A model generated the notes under the pieces. The model was given only the letters and a program-made list of their open reading frames with translations, had not been told where the DNA came from and ran no database searches. Positions 52,601 through 62,899 of a stretch of 62,929 nt of DNA are shown piece by piece. Location of the stretch: positions 1 to 62,929 of the forward strand of contig CALLPE010000017.1 of NCBI GenBank assembly GCA_938015445.1. Reading direction: 5' to 3'. Made by a program: the position numbers and the translations under genes. Within the stretch, counting starts at the first letter, position 1. Every line of letters starts with the position of its first letter. The DNA comes from an uncultured Pirellulales bacterium (lineage in GTDB: Bacteria > Planctomycetota > Planctomycetia > Pirellulales > Thermoguttaceae).

Positions 52601-54280
52601 TTATGCCCATTTCAAGCTCGAGAACAGCCGCGCGAAGCGACGTTGCCTCGCCGGGACGATGGCGCAAGTGCTTCGCGCCGGCATGTACTGAACTGGCCAG
52701 TCGACCTGCGCGCCGGAGGGGAACCACCCCGGCTCAGCGGTAAAGCACGGCAAGCACTCCGTGCCGCCCCTCGTCACTGGTGGGTTATAGACGCCATCTT
52801 GTGTCGCCCGGCTGTCGCCCGGCTGCAAAACCGGATTGTCGCAACTTGTTGGCCCGGCTGACCTTTCGCCGGCTATCGGGCCGGACGGCGCAGCGTCTTC
52901 GGCGCGCACGCCTGCCCAGGGCGGCATCCCGGCCGGTTCCGCGCGTCCGCTGCTGAGCACTGCCGCTGCGTCCGGCACTGTGTCGGCCTCCACGTTCGCC
53001 TCTGCGGTCGCCGCTGCGTTTCTCTGAGTACCCGACTCCGCGAATCCCTCTGCGTTTGGCGCGACGTTATGCTCTGCGTGGGGCAGTGCGGACACCGAAG
53101 CAGCCGGGTTTTGCAATCCACACGGGTGACCCTGGCCGCGTCGAGATACACGAACCTCGACCAGCTCCTCCTCGTCGAATCGTTGGGCCAGGGGAAATTC
53201 GTCGTCGCCGAAGAACAAGTCCACCTCCGGCTTGATGGTGCCTGCTGGGCGGAACTCGTCGTCGATGCTTTCGACCATGTTTTCGATGGCCGCAAGCCGC
53301 ACGGTAGGAACAGCTTCGTTGCCCGACACCCCTTCCGATACTATCCGCAACGCAGGAGGGTCCGCTTCAGGCCGATGGTGGTCGGCGATGTCCACCGACT
53401 CTTCCAACTGACCGAACTCTATCACCGCGGCGCTATCTTGACACTGAGCCTCGGTGCGCGACATCGGCACCGGCAATTGCTGAAGGTCTCGCCATGCCTC
53501 CTCGACCAGCGCCGGTTCGATTCGTCTGTAACCGCCCACGTAAGCCAATAACAGAGTGTGATCGCATAATTGGTTTATCAGTCGCGGCACGCCGTCGGTA
53601 GCCACGTGGATCGACCGACACGCTTCGGCCGGAAACAACTCCCCGGCCACACCGCCCACCGCTTTGATCCGCGCGTGTATATACTGCTGCGTTTCGGTTT
53701 GCGTGAAAGGTTCCAAATAGCACCGGGCGACGACGAGCTGGTTGAGGCTTTCCAGCCTGGGACTGTTGAGCCTTTCTTCCAACCGACAGGCGCCAAACAA
53801 GATGAGCCGCACCCGCGGCCTCCCGTCGGCCGACAAGTTCAGGAACAGGCGGATTTCGTCCAGCAGTCGCAACGGAAGCGTATCGGCCTCATCGACCAGT
53901 AGCAGCACCCCGTTGGGGTACTGTTGTACGTCGCTGAACAAGTCCATCAACGACAGCCGCAAGTCGCCCTCGTCCATGCCCCGGTATGGTTTACCCAGAC
54001 TGTACAGCAATGCCTGGAACAAGCTGCGGCGGGTGCTGAGACGACCTGCGGGAAGCAGGGCGACCTGAAAACGGCTTCGGAATCCTTCCCTCAGCACGTG
54101 GCACAGCAGCGTCTTGCCCACCCCCGACCGCCCTAACACCATACCAATTCCTTCGCCCCGCTCCGCGCAGCGCGCCAACTTGGCCCGCGCAGACTCGATG
54201 GCTGCCGCCGGAAAGTAATGTTCGGCCAGCGGTACAGAGGCAAACGGTGACTGAGCGAACCCAAAAAAGCTGTTGTACAT
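52601..54280 (-). CDS. ExeA-like secretion ATPase of EPS/PEP-CTERM type
   Basis: A 559-residue AAA+ ATPase. From the ATG at 54280 it begins MYNSFFGFAQSPFASVPLAE, typical of ExeA/GspA and PEP-CTERM-locus ATPases. Walker A is GRSGVGKT (50-57), Walker B VLLLVDEADTLP (125-136), and LILFGACRLEERLNSPRLES and DGVPRLINQLCDHTLLLA follow. Residues after about 280 form a long low-complexity extension with AEANVEADTVPDAAAVLS that the usual 280-300-residue members lack. It lies between Wzz and the BY-kinase-like gene, with a 22-bp array in front. Likely energises or controls polysaccharide export. Confidence 0.88.
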   Translation of the reverse strand: MYNSFFGFAQSPFASVPLAEHYFPAAAIESARAKLARCAERGEGIGMVLGRSGVGKTLLCHVLREGFRSRFQVALLPAGRLSTRRSLFQALLYSLGKPYRGMDEGDLRLSLMDLFSDVQQYPNGVLLLVDEADTLPLRLLDEIRLFLNLSADGRPRVRLILFGACRLEERLNSPRLESLNQLVVARCYLEPFTQTETQQYIHARIKAVGGVAGELFPAEACRSIHVATDGVPRLINQLCDHTLLLAYVGGYRRIEPALVEEAWRDLQQLPVPMSRTEAQCQDSAAVIEFGQLEESVDIADHHRPEADPPALRIVSEGVSGNEAVPTVRLAAIENMVESIDDEFRPAGTIKPEVDLFFGDDEFPLAQRFDEEELVEVRVSRRGQGHPCGLQNPAASVSALPHAEHNVAPNAEGFAESGTQRNAAATAEANVEADTVPDAAAVLSSGRAEPAGMPPWAGVRAEDAAPSGPIAGERSAGPTSCDNPVLQPGDSRATQDGVYNPPVTRGGTECLPCFTAEPGWFPSGAQVDWPVQYMPARSTCAIVPARQRRFARLFSSLKWA

Positions 54281-54539
54281 CACATACACTATCTATACTG
54301 CGCAACCGCTGTAGAAAACCCAGTCGCTTCAATCTTCCTACACTTGCAACAGGGCGCTCGGCGCGAGGTAACGGTCACGCTGTTTGGCCGTAAAGGCGCA
54401 CCGATCCCTAGCTTCCCTTCGGCAGCGATTCGATTAGATGTTTAGTACCGCAGTTTGGCCCGGTGGGGATTCGCCTGCCTGCCTCGTTTGACTTTCTTGG
54501 CTGGCGGTCGGCATTTACGGCACTGGGAACTGGCCGCGT

Positions 54540-54720
54540 GTGTCAGGTCGCGCAGAAACGTGTCGTATCGCGTCGGGAAACATGTCGTATCGCATCGGGA
54601 AGCGTGTCGTATGGCGTCGGGAAACGTGTTTAAGCGTGCGCGGAAACGTGCATCGGCCCGCCACGACAACGCGCATCAGCTTCCCCAGAGAATGTGCATC
54701 AGCTCGCCAGGAAAGCAACC
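54540..54720. repeat. 22-bp degenerate tandem array between wzz-like and secretion ATPase genes
   Basis: The GTCGTAT/GCATCG landmark is at 54562, 54584, 54606, 54628 and 54650 (four steps of exactly 22), then at 54673 and 54696 (23 each). The best units read CGCGTCGGGAAACATGTCG and CGCATCGGGAAGCGTGTCG; the right side is more decayed. The last unit covers the stop codon of the Wzz-like gene. The array is upstream of the ATPase gene on the minus strand. Besides it the 418-base gap shows nothing. Confidence 0.85.
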
Positions 54721-56237
54721 AATGCGCCGGCGACTAACACCATCCCCAACAGCATGTTGCCCCATCGGGCCAGCCGCTGCCTAAACCGAAACGTTCGCGG
54801 CTCAACGCCCGGCGATTCTGCGGGGATGACGCCCACCACCGCAACAGGCAGGCGAGCTTCTACTTCGGTTTTGGTAACAACGAGGTTTTCAGCAGTCACA
54901 CCCACCCCGATCAGACAAACGCCGATCGTCGCGGCCAGCCCGCTGCCCAGCGCTGCCAATAACAGTCTTGCAAACGGTACTGCCGGGGCGATGCCCTGAC
55001 AGCCCGTCGCCCACCGCACCTCCACTTCCGGGATGACACGAGCTGCGGCCATCGCCTGCTCGTACTTGAATGCGGCTTGGGCAGCACGCTGCTGGGCGTC
55101 GGCTAACGATTGCTTCAGCCCTTGAATTGTGGCTTGCTGCTGCTGGGAAACCACTGGTTCAGGGAAACCGGCCGATTGCGGTTCTGAAATGCCGGCTCTT
55201 GGTGGCGAGCCGAGCACGTCGGCCTCCGGTGCCGCCCCGGACTGGCGCGGCAACTGAGCCTGGTGCCTTTGCGCCGACGGAGCCTGATGCCACTGAGGTG
55301 TCGCCGCGAGCTGACGGCGCGCCTCGGCGATCGCGGCTTCCGTCTGCTGCACCGCGGGGTGGGCCTCGGTGCGGTCGACCAGCAGAATAGCCCGCTGGTG
55401 CTCCAAATGTTGCAATTTAAGCTGCAACTCGGTCCAACGCGGGTTTTCCACTAGCTCGCGGTATTTTGGCTCGGGCACCCCAATACCCGGGGCCTTCCCA
55501 TCCGGCGCCCCAGTGCTGGGTTGGACCATATCTGGCGTATGGCGGCCGGAAAAGCCGCCTTCTGCCCCAGGCTTCTGTGAAAGGAAAGCCAGGAACTCGT
55601 CGATGTTCCGCTGGGCTTGGGCAAGGGCGGCGTCAGCTCGCTCGAACTCTTCGGCCGCACAGGCCACGGCCGCTTGAAGCTTCGACCGGCAAGTTTCCCG
55701 AAACAAATCGGCGCCCCGGGCTGCCAACCCGTTTACCAGCGATAGCGCAAGGGACTGATTAGACGATGTGCAGGTAATAAAGATTTGGTGCGGCGAGTCG
55801 CCCAAAGGCTGGATGCTTACCTGCAACGACGACTGTGGTTGCGCCGAGATCGCCACCGACGGGTTGATTCCGCGCGCCTCGTCGCGGGCTGCCGCGGTGC
55901 GGGCGCCGCCCAAACCTTTGTCCGCAAGCTCCGTCAGCACCTGCTGGGTGGTTTCTGGCTGGTCAAGCTGCCGGGCCACACTGGCCAAGCAGGCCGCGTA
56001 GTCCAACGGCGGTTCGCCCTTTGCCGGGACGATCGCGTTGCCGGCGCCCGCTGCCTGGGGCAAACGTATCGCCGCGGTGGCCTTGTACGACGCCCCGTGC
56101 CGCTGCCGAAATTTGATGTTCCCCCACTGGAACAGTGCCGCTACGGCTACTACAAACACGACGGCGAAGAACAGTTTATGATTGTGCCAGCGGTTCGGCG
56201 GCCGAACGGTAAGCGCACTGTGCAAAGCGCCCCCCAT
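54699..56237 (-). CDS. Wzz/GumC-like polysaccharide chain-length determinant
   Basis: A 512-residue polysaccharide co-polymerase. An N-terminal membrane helix (KLFFAVVFVVAVAALFQWG) is followed by a large periplasmic domain with long helices (EEFERADAALAQAQRNIDEF, ELQLKLQHLEHQRAILLVDR, ADAQQRAAQAAFKYEQAMAA). A membrane helix (FARLLLAALGSGLAATIGVC) lies near the C-terminus and another hydrophobic stretch (MLLGMVLVAGALVAFLAS) ends the protein. It would set polymer length for exopolysaccharide, together with the ATPase and BY-kinase-like proteins encoded next. No glycosyltransferase, polymerase or exosortase gene is in the window. Confidence 0.82.
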   Translation of the reverse strand: MGGALHSALTVRPPNRWHNHKLFFAVVFVVAVAALFQWGNIKFRQRHGASYKATAAIRLPQAAGAGNAIVPAKGEPPLDYAACLASVARQLDQPETTQQVLTELADKGLGGARTAAARDEARGINPSVAISAQPQSSLQVSIQPLGDSPHQIFITCTSSNQSLALSLVNGLAARGADLFRETCRSKLQAAVACAAEEFERADAALAQAQRNIDEFLAFLSQKPGAEGGFSGRHTPDMVQPSTGAPDGKAPGIGVPEPKYRELVENPRWTELQLKLQHLEHQRAILLVDRTEAHPAVQQTEAAIAEARRQLAATPQWHQAPSAQRHQAQLPRQSGAAPEADVLGSPPRAGISEPQSAGFPEPVVSQQQQATIQGLKQSLADAQQRAAQAAFKYEQAMAAARVIPEVEVRWATGCQGIAPAVPFARLLLAALGSGLAATIGVCLIGVGVTAENLVVTKTEVEARLPVAVVGVIPAESPGVEPRTFRFRQRLARWGNMLLGMVLVAGALVAFLAS

Positions 56238-56396
56238 GGCAAACGTCCTGTACGCTTCTCGATTGGCGGCAAATCGCGCACCGCGCGCATACCCTGCCAG
56301 TGTTTCGACATCGGACGGCCCTGGAAAAGAGCTTTATCGCAACACTGCGTCCTGACACGGTATGCTCAAAGGACCAAAACGCTTATGCCGACTATG

Positions 56397-56477
56397 TTGG
56401 TTTGTCAGGCCGAAGCCAATGGGTTGATCTGGCAAGCCGAAGCTGAGGTGTTGATTAGGCAATCCAAAGCCGATGGC
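56397..56477. repeat. 27-bp tandem repeat upstream of the wzz-like gene
   Basis: Three units start at 56397, 56424 and 56451, each exactly 27 bases. They begin TTGGTTTGTCAGGCCGAAGC, TTGATCTGGCAAGCCGAAGC and TTGATTAGGCAATCCAAAGC. A weak fourth unit lies to the left. Read on either strand it gives nine-residue repeats (LIWQAEAEV; LSFGLPDQP), but no supported gene covers it. It lies in the 509-base gap between the wzz-like gene and trpF, which otherwise shows a TA-rich run near 56628-56650 that could be the trpF promoter. Confidence 0.85.
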
Positions 56478-56746
56478 CGCGCCGGTCGATAAGGCGAACA
56501 ATCTCCACCAGGACGCTGCCGGGCCGAAGCTGCATTTGGGCAAAAGCGTACAGGCGTAAACTTCGGAATGTAGGTGATGGTAGATTGTTCGGGCGGTTGC
56601 TTTCGCCGAATAGACTCCGAATATATCGAATATATAACGATCGGTTGGTCAACGAACGTCGCGCCGCTGTTGTCGGCGTGTGCCGAGAACTCGAAAAACC
56701 ATCGCCGTGGCGTTAACCAACCAACCGCTTTGGTCCGTGGGCCGTC

Positions 56747-57424
56747 ATGTTCCAGATCAAAATTTGCGGCATTACCAGCGTCGATGATGCCCGCGAGGTC
56801 GTCCGAGCAGGCGGAGAGGCGATCGGGCTGAACTTTGCCGCCCAAAGCCCTCGTTGTGTCGGGTTGGAAGAAGCCAAGGCGATTTCGACCGCGGTGGGCA
56901 GCGCTGTGCTAAAAGTGGGCGTATTCGTCAATGCTTCGCTGGCCGAAATCGTCCGCACAGCCGACACCCTCCACCTGGACATGGTGCAGCTTCACGGCGA
57001 CGAGCCGCCGGAGTATCTGCCCCAGCTTGCCCCATTGCCAGTCATCAGGGCCTTTCGCGTGCGCAACCGGAGCGAACCGCTGAAGCCCCTGGGCGATTAT
57101 CTGTCGGCGTGCAAGCGATTAGGCTATTTGCCCTCGCTGGTGTTGCTAGATGCGTTTTCGCCCGGCAGTTACGGAGGAACAGGCCAGCAGCTCGACTGGC
57201 AATTGGCAAGCAGGTATCCGCTGGAAGCGTGGCATCCGCCGTTGGTCTTAGCCGGTGGACTGAAGCCTGACAACGTCGCCGAGGCGATCTTCGCCCTTCG
57301 GCCTACAGCGGTCGATGTGGCCAGCGGAGTAGAATCGTCGCCAGGGAAAAAGGACCCTGCACTGATCGCCCAGTTCGTCACCGCCGCCAAGCGCGCGTTC
57401 GCTCGACTTCGAGCCAGCTCGTAA
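56747..57424 (+). CDS. trpF: Phosphoribosylanthranilate isomerase
   Basis: A 225-residue TIM-barrel enzyme of tryptophan synthesis converting N-(5-phosphoribosyl)anthranilate to CdRP. Motifs are FQIKICGITSVDDAREVV (catalytic Cys7), EAIGLNFAAQSPRCVGLEEA, DMVQLHGDEPPEYLP, LVLLDAFSPGSYGGTGQQLD, LVLAGGLKPDNVAEAI and PTAVDVASGVESSPGKKDP. The start ATG at 56747 has no ribosome binding site. It stands alone, away from other trp genes. Confidence 0.97.
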   Translation: MFQIKICGITSVDDAREVVRAGGEAIGLNFAAQSPRCVGLEEAKAISTAVGSAVLKVGVFVNASLAEIVRTADTLHLDMVQLHGDEPPEYLPQLAPLPVIRAFRVRNRSEPLKPLGDYLSACKRLGYLPSLVLLDAFSPGSYGGTGQQLDWQLASRYPLEAWHPPLVLAGGLKPDNVAEAIFALRPTAVDVASGVESSPGKKDPALIAQFVTAAKRAFARLRASS

Positions 57425-57843
57425 CTGCCGGCCGCTTTATACCGGTTGTAACGGCTTTACACTGACCGGTGCTAAGCGTCATCCGACGCTTGCAGATTCG
57501 TGCGGAGGCGAACCGTAGTATTTGCGCAGGCCTTTTGTTTTCGAACGGCACGAAGGGCCGGCTACGCAGGCCGCTGTGGCATACCGCCGGGGAATATCAC
57601 AATCGCCAATCTTCCGACTCCGGCCCGTACTTGCCAACGGCCGCCATCACCATCTAATATATTATGGCAGTTGGTGTAATACAGCGGTTGGTGGATGGTG
57701 TTCGGGAGTTGACGCGGGCTAAGCGTTTGTTTTCTATCGCCGACAGCCCTTAGGTTGCACCTATCTGATCATACGCTGGCTGATATTTTTGGAAAACCGT
57801 CGCGCTTGATTCTCGGACACCTTCAGCTTGTTGAACTGTTGCG

Positions 57844-57876
57844 AAGTTTCGGTAAAGTCGAGTAGCCGCGAAACTT
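57844..57876 (+). promoter_or_regulatory. Hairpin in the ahcY leader
   Basis: AAGTTTC (57844-57850) pairs perfectly with GAAACTT (57870-57876), extended by G-C pairs inside. It ends 11 bases before the AAGGAG of ahcY. The sequence does not fit the SAM or SAH riboswitch consensus as I know them. The remaining 474-base gap shows only TA-rich stretches near 57650-57670. Confidence 0.45.
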
Positions 57877-57898
57877 GCAGCCGCAAAAGGAGACAATC

Positions 57899-59215
<1,317 letters not shown>

Positions 59216-59507
59216 TAACGGCCGTGCAAGCCACTACTTGGCGCACGTGGCGGCAGTAGGTCAAATCGCTTATCACGAGAGCCCGGCAGGAGTGGGCTAG
59301 TTCGCGCGCGGGTAACGCTTTGGCCAATTCTGGCCTTGTTTAGTGATGGGGCTAGGGTTACCAAGGATAGGGTTCGGCGCCACGCTTGTTGGCCAAGCTG
59401 TTAATGGTCAACCGCTTGACGCGACGTGCCTCCGCGCCGCCCGGTGACACTCGCAGTGCGGCCGTCGCTGAACCGACTTGCTGAAAATCTGATCGACAGT
59501 AACTGCC

Positions 59508-60812
59508 ATGCCAGAAATCCGTGCCTTTCGCGGTATTCGCTACAATCTTGGCCGCGTCGGCTCGCTCAGCGACGTGGTGGCCCCGCCCTACGACGTCATC
59601 GACCCGCAAATGCAAGACGAGCTGTATCGCAAACACCCATACAATATCGTCCGGGTAGACTTGAACCGCATCGAGCCGGGCAAAGACGACGAGGCCGACA
59701 ACCGCTACACCCGCTCCGCCCGACTGCTTCGCCAGTGGCAAGCCGAGGGCATCCTGCTGACCGAGGCCGACCCGGCCATCTACGTCTATCACCAGCAATT
59801 CCACTATAACGGTCGCACTTATCTGCGCCGCGGCTTCTTGGCGCGGATGCGCATCTCGCCCTTCGGCGAAGGATTGGTATTCCCTCACGAGGAAACCTTT
59901 TCCGCCCCCAAATTCGACCGGCTGATGCTCACCGTGGTGTGCAAGGCCAACCTCAGTCCCGTCTTTGGACTATATCCCGATCCGACCGGCCAGGCACAAC
60001 AAGTCCTCGAACAAGCCATCGCCGGGGCCACGCCCTTGGAAGCCGTGGACCACCTCGGCGTTGTGCACCGCATGTGGCCGGTCGCCGACGTGGCAGTGGA
60101 AGCCGCCTTGAATGCAGCCATTGGCCCACAGCCGGTGTTCATCGCCGACGGACATCATCGCTACGAAACCGCTTGCGAATATCGCCGCGATGTGTACGAA
60201 AGCGGCTTCCTCTCCAAAGAGCATCCCGCCAATTACGTGCTGATGATGCTCATCGCTATGGAAGACCCCGGACTGATCATCCTACCCACACACCGGCTAT
60301 TTACGGGCTTGTCCCAGCTGAACACCGACATCCTAATACAAAAACTCAGCCCCTTCTTCGCCATGGCATCTGGCCCCACGGGATCCCACACGGCGCCCGC
60401 GGTCTGGGAGGAAATGGAACTCCAGCCAGATCAGGAAACCATCGCTCTGTTTACCACCATCGACCAAAGATGGACTATCGCACAGCTTACCGATGCCGGC
60501 CGACAGCGCATGGCCGAACTGGCGCCCGATCGCAGTCCACAATGGCGATCGTTGGGCGTGGCAGTGCTCCATCGACTAATCATCGAGGACCTGCTCCGCT
60601 CCGAACCGCTTCCTCAAGCCGAATATGTACACACCGCCGAGGAACTTGTAACCAAGCTGCAACAGGGAAACTATGACCTTGCTGCTATGGTGAACCCCGC
60701 TACCACCGAGCACATACGCCAACTCAGCTTCGGCGGCGAACGCCTTCCACCCAAAAGCACCTATTTCTTCCCTAAATTGCTTACCGGCCTGGTTATCAAC
60801 CCGTTGGAATGA
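59508..60812 (+). CDS. DUF1015 family protein
   Basis: A 434-residue cytoplasmic protein with the DUF1015 hallmarks: RAFRGIRYN near the start, VVAPPYDVIDPQMQDELYRK, NIVRVDLNRIEPGKDDEADN, LVFPHEETFSAPKFDRL, VFIADGHHRYETACEYR (the conserved DGHHR) and VLMMLIAMEDPGLIILPTHR. The DGHHR region resembles ParB/SerK-type phosphotransferases, and a kinase-like role has been suggested for relatives. Exact function is not known. A 292-base gap without visible features separates it from ahcY. Confidence 0.92.
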   Translation: MPEIRAFRGIRYNLGRVGSLSDVVAPPYDVIDPQMQDELYRKHPYNIVRVDLNRIEPGKDDEADNRYTRSARLLRQWQAEGILLTEADPAIYVYHQQFHYNGRTYLRRGFLARMRISPFGEGLVFPHEETFSAPKFDRLMLTVVCKANLSPVFGLYPDPTGQAQQVLEQAIAGATPLEAVDHLGVVHRMWPVADVAVEAALNAAIGPQPVFIADGHHRYETACEYRRDVYESGFLSKEHPANYVLMMLIAMEDPGLIILPTHRLFTGLSQLNTDILIQKLSPFFAMASGPTGSHTAPAVWEEMELQPDQETIALFTTIDQRWTIAQLTDAGRQRMAELAPDRSPQWRSLGVAVLHRLIIEDLLRSEPLPQAEYVHTAEELVTKLQQGNYDLAAMVNPATTEHIRQLSFGGERLPPKSTYFFPKLLTGLVINPLE

Positions 60813-60973
60813 TTACTCTGGTTTGCTCGCTCCATCCCCTGTAAAGTGCGCAGGGAAGAATTGGGGTATGCAGGCAGAGCTGTTCCTTCAGGAAAGCAAT
60901 TCCTTGAGGGCAGGCCGCTCCGAAAGCTCGTACAGCCGATGCTGGTCGAACAACGTTATCGAGCAGCTCACCC

Positions 60974-61325
60974 TCATTGATGCTGGGCGTGGACAATAAG
61001 AAATCCCAAGCTGGGCAGCACCGCTCGCAGCCGGCCATCGGAAAAAGGCACCTCGGCATCGGTGAGCACATCTCGGGCCCGCAGCGGCCGAGGATGGCCC
61101 AGGGCAGCAAGGTCCACAATCACCTCAGCCGGTAGCTCCTGCCCAGAAGTGTTCACCACCACAGCCACTAGCCCATGGCCCGGCCGATTGTACAGACTTA
61201 CCTTTATTTCCGGCCTACTGGTCTTCACCCGCCGCTCGTCACCCCAATAGGCACTCCACTTGGCCTCTTCCACCTCAGGATGCACCACAAAAGCAACTAC
61301 CGACCCTGGCCACCGCCAAGTTCCC
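60974..61325 (-). pseudogene. 3' remnant of a glycoside-hydrolase-like gene
   Basis: The frame encodes about 110 residues that look like the C-terminal beta domain of a larger enzyme: KTSRPEIKVSLYNRPGHGLV, AVVVNTSGQELPAEVIVDL, RARDVLTDAEVPFSDGRLRA and LGFLIVHAQ. Upstream it is closed by TAG at about 61325, before any domain beginning, and the best start is a GTG at 61288 without a ribosome binding site. The pattern suggests decay or deletion of the 5' part between the DUF1015 and DUF3472 genes. It could be a real small gene, but that is less likely. The rest of this 610-base gap shows nothing. Confidence 0.6.
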
Positions 61326-61422
61326 TACCTTCGCTGCTGATGGTCCTATTCAGTCTTCCACCGCTCGAAGGCGCTACCAACGGCGAGATTGTCGCTCGCA
61401 TCTCCCCTCCTCTTGCCCAGTT

Positions 61423-62295
61423 CTAGGGAATGTCCTTCGGTGCCGATGACGGAAGCTCGTGCAGTTCGATCACGCTTCCCAGCGGCGTACTCGTGCGAGT
61501 GTCGCCACCGGTCTGCAAATAGAATCGCGCCCCCCACAGCCCGGCATCAATGGTTTCCCTGGCTTCCCACACTGCGCTGGATGCAGTAAAGCGGGCCTTG
61601 CCCAGCGGCCTCCATTGCCCTTGTACGTCGCACACCCAAGCGTTGCCGAACACAGCACGGCGCACCTCGGTGGCGCTAAGTGTATCGCGCCGAAAGTCCT
61701 CGATGAAGCTGTATAGCCCGTGCAACCGATCGCCGCCGGTGGTGGTGCGAAAGGTGACCAAGTGCTTCCACTGTTTCTTCTCCGGCAGATAGAAGTAGCC
61801 CGAGTACGCCGTCTTCTGTTCCGTCACTTCTGCCTTCACCAGAAAGCGGTAAGTTTCCTTCAGCCGCCACTGGTACTCGAAGAAGCTTTGTCCGCCGGTG
61901 CCTTCGCCGCCGAAACGTCGCACTTCCACATCCGGGTCTTGGTGGAGCAGTTCGACCCGTTTCTCCAAGGGCACCCGATTCGGGTCGTCTCCCTTGGTGG
62001 GGTCCCACACCGAGAAAATCACCACCTTTCGCCCCTTGGCTTGCTCTTGTATGCCGAAGTACCCATGCCGAAAACCACACACCATAAAGAAGCTTCCCGG
62101 CGTGGAATTCTCGACCGTTACCTCATTGTAAAAAGCCGAGCACTGACCAGCGGTAATATACCCCAGATGAACCGAGCGGGCAGCCCGCGGAACGTCGGAT
62201 AGCGGCTGTGTTCGCTCCGCAGCCAAGCTATACATGCCTACCCAGAGGCTGACTGTACAGAACATTGCCAGAAAATGGGGATGTGCCAGTTGCAT
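61423..62295 (-). CDS. Secreted DUF3472-like protein
   Basis: A 290-residue exported protein. AGGAG seven bases before the ATG at 62295 selects a start with a signal peptide (HFLAMFCTVSLWVGMYSLAA). The mature part resembles DUF3472 (YNEVTVENSTPGSFFMVCGF, RHGYFGIQEQAKGRKVVIFS, VWDPTKGDDPNRVP, RRFGGEGTGGQSFFEYQWRL, YSGYFYLPEKKQWKHLVTFR). Such domains occur alone or with carbohydrate-active modules, so a glycan-related role is likely but inferred. It lies next to a glycoside-hydrolase-like remnant. Confidence 0.85.
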   Translation of the reverse strand: MQLAHPHFLAMFCTVSLWVGMYSLAAERTQPLSDVPRAARSVHLGYITAGQCSAFYNEVTVENSTPGSFFMVCGFRHGYFGIQEQAKGRKVVIFSVWDPTKGDDPNRVPLEKRVELLHQDPDVEVRRFGGEGTGGQSFFEYQWRLKETYRFLVKAEVTEQKTAYSGYFYLPEKKQWKHLVTFRTTTGGDRLHGLYSFIEDFRRDTLSATEVRRAVFGNAWVCDVQGQWRPLGKARFTASSAVWEARETIDAGLWGARFYLQTGGDTRTSTPLGSVIELHELPSSAPKDIP

Positions 62296-62794
62296 CGCCT
62301 CGCTCCTGCCGGGTATGTGCCGGGCACAGTCGATTTCGCACCTTAGGCCGGGCGACGGATCAGCAAAGTGTTGCTTACCCAAAACGCAGCCCACAATGTG
62401 CTCCGCACGCCCCTTGCTTTGCCGCGCCGGGAACCGTACGGTGCCGCGGAAGCATGTTACGCCGTGAATATAAGCCCGATACAGCAGTTGAGCTTAAATA
62501 TACCGAGCGTACCTAGCCGGTCAATCGTTTTTGTGTAGAAGCTCGGAGGCTTTTGAAGCCGGCAGCGCGCAAGGCACACCATAGCGGACAGGCCCGTGCG
62601 CACAAGGGGAAATACCCCTTTCACTTTTCGTTGCCCGGAATCACCGGTGGCAGGTACATGGCGCCTTTGCCCGCACTGCGTTGTGTGGGGTGCATACCTG
62701 GTGTAGGTTACCGTAAATCGTCCACGCGATATATAGGTCTGGTCTGTGTCCTTCGTATGGTGCGCGGTGTTTGTGTGATGTGCGGTGGATGCGG

Positions 62795-62899
62795 TGTAGC
62801 TTGCGGGGAATCGTCGCTCGGATATACTTCGCCGCCAGGCGGATCGGGCGGAACGTAGTGCTGTAGCTTGCGGGGAATCGTCGCTCGGATATACTTCGC
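62795..62899. repeat. 38-bp direct repeat at 67-bp spacing
   Basis: Bases 62795-62832 (starting TGTAGCTTGCGGGGAATCGT, ending GGATATACTTCGC) are repeated without change at 62862-62899. The intervening 29 bases are unique. The exact identity points to a recent duplication. The 634 bases from the DUF3472 start to the window end hold no supported gene; the copies may be the upstream region of a gene beyond the end. Confidence 0.9.

Noticed and set aside
54442..54784. Open frames of 65-109 codons in the 22-bp array at 54.6 kb
   Set aside because: They are translations of the tandem units in several frames, and they overlap the wzz-like stop.
57660..57898. SAM or SAH riboswitch before ahcY
   Set aside because: Conserved core sequences of these classes are not recognisable; only a simple hairpin is visible.
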